A stretch of DNA of 10,639 nt from Bacteroidota bacterium (lineage in GTDB: Bacteria > Bacteroidota > Bacteroidia > Bacteroidales > JAAUTT01), in assembly GCA_023429135.1 (NCBI GenBank), contig JAEYWD010000084.1, forward strand, positions 1 through 10,639, given 5' to 3'. The notes under the pieces were generated by a model. That model saw only the letters and a program-made list of their open reading frames with translations. It searched no databases and was not told the DNA's origin. Positions 1 through 6,392 of the stretch are shown here, one piece after another. Positions within the stretch are counted from its first letter, which is position 1. Every line of letters begins with the position of its first letter. A program made the translations under genes and the position numbers.

Positions 1-929
1 AACCGAACTTTATCGTCCTTATCCACAAAAGTAAGATCAACAGGCAAAACTTTAAATAAAGCTTCCAGCTCTTCAATCCTGAAGTTACCGGTGGAAAGCT
101 GCATAAATTCCTTATTGCTGTATGTAACCTCCGTAGTGGTAACACCTTCGGGTTTCCATTCCACTTCGGGATCGTACAAACAATAACCAAACTCCATAGT
201 TTGCTGATAAATAGCATGCCAGTCGCCCTCAGTGAGTTTGTCCATGCTCATGGGAAGAAGAATTTCTTCTTCTTTCATAATCATATCCGCAACGCCATTG
301 ATTGCCGGATATAAAACCATATCGGCAGCAGTTACAGCTTCTTCCGCAGTTATTGCTCCGGGAGCTGAAACTACCTCCAGTGCAGCCTTCAATTTTGCTC
401 TAATTTCGTCGTGTTTACCCCACATCACCTTGGGAGGGCCAGTGATCTCATATTTTTCCAGGAAAGGAAACAGCAGATATTCCTTGCGTCTATAATGTTT
501 ATCTACATCCATTAACTCGTTAAAACGGGCGTGAAGCTTAAGAAAAATCTCCTTCACCTGGCTGTCCTGAACGGTTCGGAGCTGATTGATCAATTGCTCA
601 ATTGCATCAATTACACGCTCTAACTCACGATTTTCCTTTTTAAAGGTATCGACAGGATGACCCAACGGAATTGACCTTGCCCCCGTCTGATCGATATGAC
701 CTTCCAGCACCATGGTATGAATATCGCAAAACTGCAGCACTTCTTCTTCGGGCAGACCTTCCATAATCAGTTCCTGCTCTACCTCAACCACCTCGTCGTA
801 AGGTATATTATGCAAAAGCTCCACAAGTCTTTTCTTCACCAACTCCGGCGCCTCACCCTGATGCAATTGCAAAATCATGTGTTTGAGAAGTTCTTTTCTT
901 CTTTGTGAATTATTAATAAGTTCACTCAT
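1..929 (-). CDS. DUF438-hemerythrin-PAS protein (C-terminus beyond window)
   Basis: The frame is open from the ATG at 929 to the window edge, giving 309 complete codons without a stop, so the C-terminus is missing. Residues about 8-75 match the DUF438 helical domain (start MSELINNSQRRKELL). Residues about 90-228 form a hemerythrin-like four-helix bundle, with His91 (GHPVD), His145 and Glu150 (KHYRRKEYLLFP), His173 (GKHDE) and an acidic stretch near Glu220. From about residue 286 (ELEALFKVLPVDLTFVDKDD) a PAS domain begins and is cut by the edge. This architecture is known in anaerobes and Bacteroidota; the hemerythrin fold usually holds a di-iron site that reacts with O2 or NO, and PAS domains sense ligands or redox. 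The protein is soluble, with no signal peptide. It lies 170 bases downstream of the polyferredoxin on the same strand and may belong to that transcript. An NO/O2-responsive role is inferred. The family call is secure; the function is not. Confidence 0.9.
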   Translation of the reverse strand, partial: MSELINNSQRRKELLKHMILQLHQGEAPELVKKRLVELLHNIPYDEVVEVEQELIMEGLPEEEVLQFCDIHTMVLEGHIDQTGARSIPLGHPVDTFKKENRELERVIDAIEQLINQLRTVQDSQVKEIFLKLHARFNELMDVDKHYRRKEYLLFPFLEKYEITGPPKVMWGKHDEIRAKLKAALEVVSAPGAITAEEAVTAADMVLYPAINGVADMIMKEEEILLPMSMDKLTEGDWHAIYQQTMEFGYCLYDPEVEWKPEGVTTTEVTYSNKEFMQLSTGNFRIEELEALFKVLPVDLTFVDKDDKVR

Positions 930-948
930 ATTGTAAAAGATTAAATTT

Positions 949-1092
949 TTAAGGATTAGTACCTTGTTTTGAGACACGAGTAACTAGATATACAGCCACA
1001 ACTATCTGGGACAGTATTAAAACCGCACACTAAATAACAGATACTCCAAACCCCGCACTAATATTAACAGCGAAACCGGTATAAAATCTCTT
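949..1092 (-). pseudogene. possible decayed small membrane-protein remnant
   Basis: On the minus strand, between the polyferredoxin stop and the DUF438 start, one frame reads like a short membrane protein: KRFYTGFAVNISAGFGVSVI, a TAG at 1032-1030, then CAVLILSQIVVAVYLVTRV and a polar tail ending at the TAA at 951-949. Another TAG precedes it at 1095-1093, and no usable start codon is seen. A hydrophobic helix followed by a basic tail is typical of small inner-membrane proteins. AT-rich DNA can also give hydrophobic strings by chance, so this is only a possibility. No family is recognised. Confidence 0.2.
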
Positions 1093-1099
1093 CTAAATG

Positions 1100-2104
1100 T
1101 TAAATTCTTGCTAAAGCCAAAAAAACCGCGTGAATGGAGATGGTTAGAAATAAATAAAGGAACCGGGCATGTTGAGGCTTTAACCTGAAAAAACGGTATT
1201 TGATTGAATTGTCCCTGCAAGCTGAAAGACAGTCGCCACAAAGGGTACAGCTATAATTGGGCTTTTTGTTTTTTACATCGGTTATATTCAGTGCGTCATA
1301 CTTGCAAAGACTTGTGCATTTCATACAGAGATTGCAATTATCGTCGATATACAGCCTGAAAGGATTTACCGGTTTCATTACATTCACCATAGTTCCTATT
1401 GGGCAAAACAGCGCGCAGTGAATCATTTTCCTGTTACGGCGCGAAATCAGAATCATTACCAGTATACCAACAATTCCAAATGATGCAGCTATGATGGTTG
1501 CTGTAATTATGGGAACATTGAACAACCTAAGGACAATTACAGCACCGATAACCAGCAATAATACGGTTGATTTTATGGCGGCTTTATGTTGAAGTGGCTT
1601 ACGCTTTGTTTTTCCGGTAGCAGCCAGATTATCGAAAGCGCCGAAATAACAGAAGTGGCTGCACCATGCAGGCCCTGTAAGGATGATGGTACTCAGAAAC
1701 AATATCGTCATTACCGAAATTTGCTCGCGATACAAAGGCCCGGCAAGTATCATCATAGGTATTGGCAAATGAAGTTTGCCTGTCATCAGAAACTTTTGAG
1801 CGCCAAGCAACCCTATAATCAGTTGTGAGAAGAAAACCACCGAAAATATTGTCCAGGTAATTTTCCGCCACTTGGGAACATTAACCGGATCCTGCATTTT
1901 ATAAGCGACAAAAGAGCCGTAGAATGAAATAACTACCACTTCGAGCCAACCCCACCCATCAAAAAAACGCTCAAGCAGCAAAAGCGGGTTGGTAGTCATT
2001 TTAATCTGAACCATGGCCAGCAGCAAAAAAACCAAAAGAAAAACCGCCGCAGGAAGCCGAAGTTTAGCATCATTAATTGTCATACGGAACATGCTCCTTT
2101 CCAT
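1100..2104 (-). CDS. membrane-bound 4Fe-4S polyferredoxin (NapH/NosR-like)
   Basis: From the ATG at 2104 this is 334 residues. Another ATG, at 2083 (MTINDAKLRL), is preceded by AAAGGAG ten bases upstream and would give 327 residues. Longer starts back to 2212 would overlap the regulator gene and are unlikely. Counting from 2083, there are about six membrane segments (near 11-27, 46-62, 77-95, 122-138, 172-189 and 194-214) and a last hydrophobic helix (308-325). Two membrane-edge cysteine pairs, CSHFCYFGA (141-149) and CALFCPIG (223-230), resemble those of NapH/NosR/YccM-type proteins. Then come two cytoplasmic-type cluster motifs, CNLCMKCTSLC (250-260) and CTLCGDCLSAC (279-289). Both lack the proline that usually follows the last cysteine. 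Such proteins pass electrons between the quinone pool or cytoplasm and a periplasmic or membrane partner. The gene begins one base after the Rrf2 stop, so the two are almost certainly cotranscribed. The partner is unknown; support of NO reduction or cluster repair is inferred. Confidence 0.85.
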   Translation of the reverse strand: MERSMFRMTINDAKLRLPAAVFLLVFLLLAMVQIKMTTNPLLLLERFFDGWGWLEVVVISFYGSFVAYKMQDPVNVPKWRKITWTIFSVVFFSQLIIGLLGAQKFLMTGKLHLPIPMMILAGPLYREQISVMTILFLSTIILTGPAWCSHFCYFGAFDNLAATGKTKRKPLQHKAAIKSTVLLLVIGAVIVLRLFNVPIITATIIAASFGIVGILVMILISRRNRKMIHCALFCPIGTMVNVMKPVNPFRLYIDDNCNLCMKCTSLCKYDALNITDVKNKKPNYSCTLCGDCLSACRDNSIKYRFFRLKPQHARFLYLFLTISIHAVFLALARI

Positions 2105-2105
2105 G

Positions 2106-2543
2106 CTAAATCGGTTTTGTAAGCAAATACTTGGTTTTTGAGTACTTTTTTGCCAACGACTGTATGGTTTCGGTAGAAACAAGATTGTTAATGGCGTCGC
2201 GAATAGGCGCATACTGATCGTGCAAAGGACAGGGGTTTTCCCCGTCGCAATGTTTTAAGCCAAAGCCACAACCATCAAAAGTTTTATTGCCTTCGGTGGT
2301 GGAGATGAGCTCCTTTAATGCCAGGTCGGGTTTGCTGCTATCGAAATAAAAACCCCCGCCTTTCCCTTTTAAAGAGGCTACAAAACCCTGCCGGACCAAC
2401 CGCTGCAATATTTTGGCCGTATAAAAAGCCGGCGCTTCAATTTCCTTGGCAATTTCTGCAATTCCTGGCCGGTGACCATCAAGGTTTTTTATCTGGATAT
2501 AAACCAATCCACGTAAAGCATATTCGGTTTCTTTATTGAACAT
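2106..2543 (-). CDS. Rrf2-family Fe-S regulator, NsrR-like
   Basis: This 145-residue protein has the Rrf2 winged-helix fold: MFNKETEYALRGLVYI opens helix 1, a recognition region covers about residues 28-58 (IAEIAKEIEAPAFYTAKILQRL), and a wing follows with GKGGGF (60-65). Cysteines 92, 99 and 105 (CGFGLKHC then GENPC) fall at the positions that ligate the cluster in NsrR and IscR, so a [4Fe-4S] or [2Fe-2S] sensor is expected. The neighbours (RIC, hemerythrins, quinol NO reductase) favour NsrR-type NO sensing over IscR-type housekeeping; no isc/suf genes are in view. The start is the ATG at 2543. An in-frame TTG at 2564 would fall inside the predicted promoter and is rejected. The protein probably represses both this operon and the divergent ric operon through the inverted repeat at 2589-2610, and so autoregulates. 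The family is certain; the NO specificity is inferred from context. Confidence 0.93.
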   Translation of the reverse strand: MFNKETEYALRGLVYIQIKNLDGHRPGIAEIAKEIEAPAFYTAKILQRLVRQGFVASLKGKGGGFYFDSSKPDLALKELISTTEGNKTFDGCGFGLKHCDGENPCPLHDQYAPIRDAINNLVSTETIQSLAKKYSKTKYLLTKPI

Positions 2544-2561
2544 CTCTTCAAATATTTCATG

Positions 2562-2588
2562 CAAATATAAAAATATTTTACGAAATAC
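2562..2588 (-). promoter_or_regulatory. leftward promoter for the Rrf2 operon
   Basis: On the minus strand TATATTTG (2569-2562) matches the Bacteroidota -7 consensus TAnnTTTG. A good -33 TTG is not seen at the expected distance; TTTTAG (2593-2588) is the closest. A start about six or seven bases downstream would leave a leader of only about 12-15 bases before the ATG at 2543, which supports that ATG over the upstream TTG. The prediction rests on consensus only. Confidence 0.45.
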
Positions 2589-2610
2589 TAAAAGACCTTT
2601 TTGTCTTTTA
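2589..2610. promoter_or_regulatory. candidate Rrf2/NsrR-type operator
   Basis: TAAAAGAC (2589-2596) and GTCTTTTA (2603-2610) form a perfect 8-bp inverted repeat with a 6-base spacer (CTTTTT). It lies between the divergent regulator and ric genes and covers the -33 TTG of the rightward promoter, where a bound dimer would block RNA polymerase. Size and dyad symmetry suit an Rrf2-family dimer. Assignment to the adjacent regulator is inference from position. Confidence 0.65.
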
Positions 2611-2632
2611 ATAAAATAATTTCATACATTTG
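2601..2632 (+). promoter_or_regulatory. rightward Bacteroidota-type promoter for the ric operon
   Basis: TTG (2601-2603) and TACATTTG (2625-2632) match the Bacteroidota -33 and -7 elements (TTG and TAnnTTTG) with 21 bases between them. Transcription would start near 2638-2640, leaving about 20 AT-rich leader bases before the ATG at 2659. The -33 element lies inside the inverted repeat at 2589-2610, which predicts repression by the divergently encoded Rrf2 protein. Confidence 0.6.
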
Positions 2633-2658
2633 CATCTGTAAATATTAAACGTAAAAAT

Positions 2659-3351
2659 ATGCAACTTCAAACATCCCTCAGCGAAATGACAGTTGGTGAA
2701 ATTGTTACTGCCGATTTCAGAACTGCCGAAGTATTCAAAACCGCAGGAATCGACTTTTGCTGCGGAGGTAAAAAAAGTCTGGAACAGGCATGCCGTGAAA
2801 AAGACCTCGACCCTGCCCTATTGATAACTCAGCTTTCAAAACTTGATAGTTTGAAAAATGAGGCCCTCAACTTCAAAGAATGGAATCTCGATTTTTTATG
2901 CGATTACATAATTAACACGCACCACAAGTTTGTAACCCATAATCTTCCTCAAATAGTATTTTACACTGAAAAAATTGCGCAGGTACATGGATCCAACCAT
3001 CCCGAATTAGTTGAAACCGCATATCTATTCGGAAGAATTAACGACGAACTGCTTCAGCATCTGGACAATGAAGAAAAAGTACTTTTCCCTGCTATAAAGG
3101 AAATGGTAAGAGACCGTTCAGATAAAAGAAAAATTATCCATTCAGAAATTTCGCGGATGTTGGGTGAGCACGACTTTGCAGGCGGAGCAATGGACGACAT
3201 CAATGTTATCACTTCGGGTTACAAGCTACCCCATGATGCATGCAATACTTACCGGGTAACCTTCCAACTGCTTCAAAAATTTGAAGATGATTTACATATT
3301 CATGTTCATCTCGAAAATAACATCCTATTCCCTAAAGCATTGAAATTATGA
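2659..3351 (+). CDS. ric: iron-sulfur cluster repair di-iron protein RIC (ScdA/YtfE/NorA)
   Basis: The 230-residue protein has the two domains of the RIC family at its usual length. Residues 7-60 are the ScdA_N (DUF542) domain with the signature IDFCCGG, giving Cys34 and Cys35. Residues about 75-228 are a hemerythrin-like bundle. Its di-iron ligands can be placed by analogy with E. coli YtfE: His88 or His89, His134 with Glu138 (HLDNE), His171 (GEHDF), and His215 with Glu219 (HVHLE). RIC proteins are cytoplasmic and help restore Fe-S clusters damaged by NO or peroxide, probably by supplying iron or by acting on NO itself. It is the first gene of the rightward operon, directly behind the candidate operator, and is followed by another hemerythrin and qNor. 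The start at 2659 suits the DUF542 N-terminus. Its stop codon lies within a tandem heptamer (3347-3367). Confidence 0.95.
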   Translation: MQLQTSLSEMTVGEIVTADFRTAEVFKTAGIDFCCGGKKSLEQACREKDLDPALLITQLSKLDSLKNEALNFKEWNLDFLCDYIINTHHKFVTHNLPQIVFYTEKIAQVHGSNHPELVETAYLFGRINDELLQHLDNEEKVLFPAIKEMVRDRSDKRKIIHSEISRMLGEHDFAGGAMDDINVITSGYKLPHDACNTYRVTFQLLQKFEDDLHIHVHLENNILFPKALKL

Positions 3352-3367
3352 AGTATGAAGTATGAAA
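3347..3367 (+). repeat. tandem heptamer over the ric stop codon
   Basis: TATGAAG, TATGAAG and TATGAAA follow each other without a gap. The ric stop TGA (3349-3351) lies inside the first unit, so the repeat array starts within the last codons of the gene. Confidence 0.8.
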
Positions 3368-3387
3368 TAGTTCTTACTCAAGACTTC
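3350..3387 (+). other. imperfect hairpin between ric and the hemerythrin gene
   Basis: Bases 3350-3366 (GAAGTATGAAGTATGAA) can pair at 13 of 17 positions with 3371-3387 (TTCTTACTCAAGACTTC) around a 4-base loop. No T-run follows immediately; the next bases are A-rich. It could weaken transcription or protect the upstream mRNA end, or it may be a decayed intergenic repeat. A true terminator is unlikely because the next two genes have no clear promoter. Confidence 0.45.
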
Positions 3388-3415
3388 AAAACAAGACAAA
3401 AAAATATAAATCAAC

Positions 3416-3979
3416 ATGAAAACTGCAACACAAAATCTGGAGAATGATCACGATCACATTCTTCAACTTATTGAAGTCATGTACAACATGGCAAATGTAA
3501 AATCTGGCAGCGCTGATGACATTGAAACAGTTATAACAATTATCCGGAATTATGCAGATGGATTTCACCATGCAAAGGAGGAGAACCTTCTGTTTCCAGC
3601 AATGGAAGAAAAAGGCTTCTCCAACACACAGGGCCCTATAGCAGTAATGCTGCATGATCACGAGCTGGGCAGAAATTTTGTAAAAGGAATGACGGAGGGT
3701 TTGACTCAATACCGTAATGGTTCTATGCAGGCTATGGATGTAATTTACGACAACATGCTCAAATACGGCCAATTATTGCAAAACCATATTGCTAAGGAAA
3801 ATAATATTCTTTTCAGGATGGCCGATAATGCTTTATCCATTGGTGAGCAGCAACAGCTTTTAAAAGAATTCGAAGAAATTGAACAAAGTGAGGCTTATGG
3901 GGCGAATATTTCAACCTATATCGCTGCTATAAATAATCTAAAGGTGTTATATAATAATAAAGCTACTGTAAACGACTAA
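3416..3979 (+). CDS. hemerythrin domain-containing protein
   Basis: The 187-residue protein is a single hemerythrin-like four-helix bundle with no signal peptide. Likely di-iron ligands are His12 or His14 (NDHDHIL), His51 with Glu55 (FHHAKEENLLFP), His80 or His82 (LHDHELG), and His124 with Glu128 (NHIAKENNILF). The motif GPIAVMLHDHELGR is typical of the stand-alone bacterial group often annotated simply as hemerythrin HHE. About 40 residues after the bundle (148-187) are unassigned. It lacks the Cys-Cys DUF542 domain of ric, so it is not a second copy of that gene. It lies 64 bases after ric and 15 bases before qNor, so it is very probably cotranscribed with qNor. A role in binding NO, O2 or iron during nitrosative stress is inferred from the fold and neighbours. 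Confidence 0.9.
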   Translation: MKTATQNLENDHDHILQLIEVMYNMANVKSGSADDIETVITIIRNYADGFHHAKEENLLFPAMEEKGFSNTQGPIAVMLHDHELGRNFVKGMTEGLTQYRNGSMQAMDVIYDNMLKYGQLLQNHIAKENNILFRMADNALSIGEQQQLLKEFEEIEQSEAYGANISTYIAAINNLKVLYNNKATVND

Positions 3980-3994
3980 TTAAAAAAATCAACT

Positions 3995-6238
3995 ATGAGA
4001 ACAACCCGCAAACTTTGGTTATGGTTTATTGCCGTTATGGTAATTTCTTTTGGCGTTCTAGGCTATTACGGCATAGAAATATACCGGCAGGCCCCTCCAA
4101 TTCCCGACAAGGTAGTTACCACCGATGGCCAGGTATTATTTACCGGACAAGATATTAAAGATGGCCAGAATGTTTGGCAATCAATTGGTGGTCAGGAATT
4201 AGGAACAGTATGGGGACACGGAGCTTACCAGGCTCCCGACTGGAGTGCCGACTGGCTGCACAAAGAAGCCGTTTTTATTTTGGATCAACTGGCGCTTAAA
4301 ACAGATGGAGAGCCTTTTGATAAGTTAAGTGAGGAACGCCAGGCAGCATTGAAAATTACGTTACAAAAAGATCTTCGAAAAAACACCTACGACCCTCAGT
4401 CAAAAACCATAACAGTCTCGGAAAACAGGGCTGCTGCCATTGCCTCGAACAGTAAATTCTACGCAGGTCTTTTCACCAACGACCCTGAAATGGCATCGTT
4501 GCGCGATGCTTACAGTATTCCCGAAAATTCGTTAAAGGACCCGGAAAGAGTGCGGGTAATGAATGCCTTTTTCTTTTGGATCTCGTGGGCTTGTGTAACC
4601 GAACGCCCCAACCAATCGATAACCTATACCAATAACTGGCCTGCTGAAGAACTGGTAGGCAATCGCCCCACAGGTGCTTTGCTCCTTTGGACGGGTTTCA
4701 GTGTAATTCTGCTTCTGGCAGGTATTGGCTTTATGGTTTGGTATTATGCCAAGCTACGTGACCAGGAACCGCATCATAATTTACCTGATGTGGTAACGCT
4801 GAAAACCGAGACACAAACACCTTCACAAAGGGCAACCCTGAAATATTTCTGGATTGTGAATGCGCTTATCCTTGTCCAGGTAATTATGGGGGTTATAACA
4901 GCCCACTATACCGTAGAAGGCCAGGCATTTTACGGAATTCCACTGGCTGATTGGCTTCCTTATTCCATATCGCGAACATGGCATATACAGATTGCTATTT
5001 TCTGGATCGCAACATCGTGGCTGGCAACAGGCTTGTATTACGCTCCTGCTATTTCGGGCCACGAGCCAAAATATCAGAAACTGGGGGTAAACGTCCTTTT
5101 CGGTGCGCTATTGGTGATTGTTGCAGGCTCTTTACTTGGTCAATGGTTTGGAGTAATGCAAAAACTTGGTCTCGTTGAAAACTTCTGGTTCGGGCACCAG
5201 GGATACGAATATGTGGACTTGGGCCGTTTCTGGCAGATATTCCTGTTTGCGGGTTTATTTATATGGTTATTCCTTATGGGAAGAGCTATTTGGCCTGCTT
5301 TGGTAAATAAAAGCGAAAGCCGGAGTTTACTAACCCTGTTTCTTATCTCATCTATTGCCATTGCTGCATTTTATGGCGCAGGACTGATGTGGGGCCGACA
5401 AACCAATCTGGCAATGGCCGAATACTGGCGCTGGTGGGTAGTACACCTCTGGGTGGAAGGCTTTTTTGAAGTTTTTGCCACCGTTGTAATTGGTTTCCTC
5501 TTTGTTCGTATGAAAATAATTCAGCCCCGGCTGGCTACCAATACAGTTTTACTGGCTACAGTAATCTTCCTTTCGGGTGGGATTATTGGAACGTTTCACC
5601 ACCTTTATTTTACAGGAACCCCAACTGCAGTGCTTGCTTTGGGAGCCACTTTCAGCGCACTGGAAGTAGTGCCTTTGGTATTGCTTGGTTTCGAAGCTTA
5701 CGACAATTTAAAGCTGAGCCGAGCCAACGAATGGATCAAATCGTACAAATGGCCCATTTATTTCTTTATTTCCGTGGCATTCTGGAATTTAGTCGGTGCC
5801 GGCATTTTCGGATTTTTAATCAACCCTCCTATTGCCCTTTACTATATGCAGGGACTTAACACCACACCGGTACATGGCCATACAGCATTATTTGGTGTAT
5901 ATGGTATGCTCGGAATTGGTTTGCTCCTGTTTGTTTTAAGAGATATGGACAGAGAGTCGCGTTGGAAAGACAAATGGATCAAATTTTCGTTCTGGAGCAT
6001 TAACATCGGGTTAGCGGCCATGGTACTGATAAGTGTGCTGCCTGTTGGATTTGCACAAACTGTAGCCAGCGTTCAGGATGGACTTTGGTATGCCCGTTCG
6101 GCCGAATTTATGCAACAGCCTTATATCATTACTTTTAAATGGCTAAGAGTAATTGGCGATACAATTTTTGCCCTTGGAACTGTTGCTTTGGCCTGGTTTG
6201 TTTTTGGATTGAAAGGCGGCTGGAGCATTAAAAAATAG
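3995..6238 (+). CDS. norB: quinol-dependent nitric-oxide reductase (qNor)
   Basis: At 747 residues this is a full-length single-subunit qNor, which reduces 2 NO to N2O with quinol electrons in the inner membrane. The N-terminal helix (about 8-27) is followed by a periplasmic domain (30-220) that resembles NorC but has no CxxCH heme motif, as expected for the quinol type. The NorB core follows, with about 12 more helices. Visible ligands are His330 (TWHIQIAIFW) and His627/His629 (PVHGHTALFG) for the two b hemes. His484 and Glu488 (VVHLWVEGFFEVFATV) with His535/His536 (GTFHHLYFTGTP) form the FeB site, and Glu557 (ALEVVP) is the conserved proton-path glutamate. All key residues are present. The gene is third in the ric operon, 15 bases after the hemerythrin. 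No nirS/nirK or nosZ is in view, so detoxification is more likely than full denitrification. Its TAG stop lies in a repeat unit that continues downstream. Confidence 0.97.
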   Translation: MRTTRKLWLWFIAVMVISFGVLGYYGIEIYRQAPPIPDKVVTTDGQVLFTGQDIKDGQNVWQSIGGQELGTVWGHGAYQAPDWSADWLHKEAVFILDQLALKTDGEPFDKLSEERQAALKITLQKDLRKNTYDPQSKTITVSENRAAAIASNSKFYAGLFTNDPEMASLRDAYSIPENSLKDPERVRVMNAFFFWISWACVTERPNQSITYTNNWPAEELVGNRPTGALLLWTGFSVILLLAGIGFMVWYYAKLRDQEPHHNLPDVVTLKTETQTPSQRATLKYFWIVNALILVQVIMGVITAHYTVEGQAFYGIPLADWLPYSISRTWHIQIAIFWIATSWLATGLYYAPAISGHEPKYQKLGVNVLFGALLVIVAGSLLGQWFGVMQKLGLVENFWFGHQGYEYVDLGRFWQIFLFAGLFIWLFLMGRAIWPALVNKSESRSLLTLFLISSIAIAAFYGAGLMWGRQTNLAMAEYWRWWVVHLWVEGFFEVFATVVIGFLFVRMKIIQPRLATNTVLLATVIFLSGGIIGTFHHLYFTGTPTAVLALGATFSALEVVPLVLLGFEAYDNLKLSRANEWIKSYKWPIYFFISVAFWNLVGAGIFGFLINPPIALYYMQGLNTTPVHGHTALFGVYGMLGIGLLLFVLRDMDRESRWKDKWIKFSFWSINIGLAAMVLISVLPVGFAQTVASVQDGLWYARSAEFMQQPYIITFKWLRVIGDTIFALGTVALAWFVFGLKGGWSIKK

Positions 6239-6392
6239 CCAATACAAGTCCATAGTCCATGGTCGATAGCCAATATAACTTTGACAACACCACTGGCTGT
6301 TTGCTATGAACTATGGACTAATAGCTATCGACTAAGCCAATATTTTGGCTGTTGGCTATTGACCATGGACTAATCGCTATCGACTAATCGCC
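6235..6392. repeat. cluster of degenerate palindromic intergenic repeats
   Basis: Three copies of an 18-base unit occur here. They are GCTATCGACCATGGACTA on the minus strand (6253-6270), GCTATGAACTATGGACTA on the plus strand (6303-6320) and GCTATTGACCATGGACTA on the plus strand (6355-6372). The first and third form an inverted repeat of 19 bp with one mismatch (6253-6271 and 6354-6372). A 25-base direct repeat (6311-6335 and 6363-6387) has 23 identities. ATAGCCAATA occurs at 6235-6244 and 6266-6275. The qNor TAG and the YihY TAG both fall inside repeat units. Each unit centres on near-palindromic CCATGG, as in REP-like elements. Confidence 0.8.
6335..6350. terminator. hairpin between convergent qNor and YihY genes
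   Basis: AGCCAA (6335-6340) pairs perfectly with TTGGCT (6345-6350) around TATT. It lies in the middle of the convergent region, and the larger inverted repeat 6253-6271/6354-6372 could fold around it. No T-run follows on either strand, so bidirectional termination is only a possibility. Confidence 0.35.

Noticed and set aside
232..908. Plus-strand open frames at 232-495 and 696-908
   Set aside because: They are antisense to the DUF438-hemerythrin-PAS gene, which has recognisable domains along its whole length.
930..960. Second Rrf2 operator upstream of the DUF438 gene
   Set aside because: TAAAA and TTTTA arms are present but too short and wrongly spaced compared with the 8+6+8 dyad at 2589-2610.
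1017..1241. Minus-strand frame of 74 residues over the polyferredoxin end
   Set aside because: Most of it is an alternative frame of the polyferredoxin C-terminus, and it resembles no protein family.
2105..2212. Longer N-terminus for the polyferredoxin, starting near 2212
   Set aside because: It would overlap the C-terminal coding part of the Rrf2 gene by about 100 bases, and the added residues look unrelated to a membrane protein start. ATGs at 2104 and 2083 fit better.
2544..2564. TTG start for the Rrf2 gene at 2564
   Set aside because: The added residues are not typical of Rrf2 proteins, which begin close to a FNKETEYAL-like helix, and the TTG falls inside the predicted -7 box.
3386..3772. 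128-residue minus-strand frame within the hemerythrin gene
   Set aside because: It is opposite a clear hemerythrin; its Cys- and His-rich composition comes from the antisense of His/Glu/Asn codons.
6235..6392. CRISPR array
   Set aside because: The units are only a few, occur in both orientations, have unequal spacing and are related to intergenic copies elsewhere. No cas gene is near.
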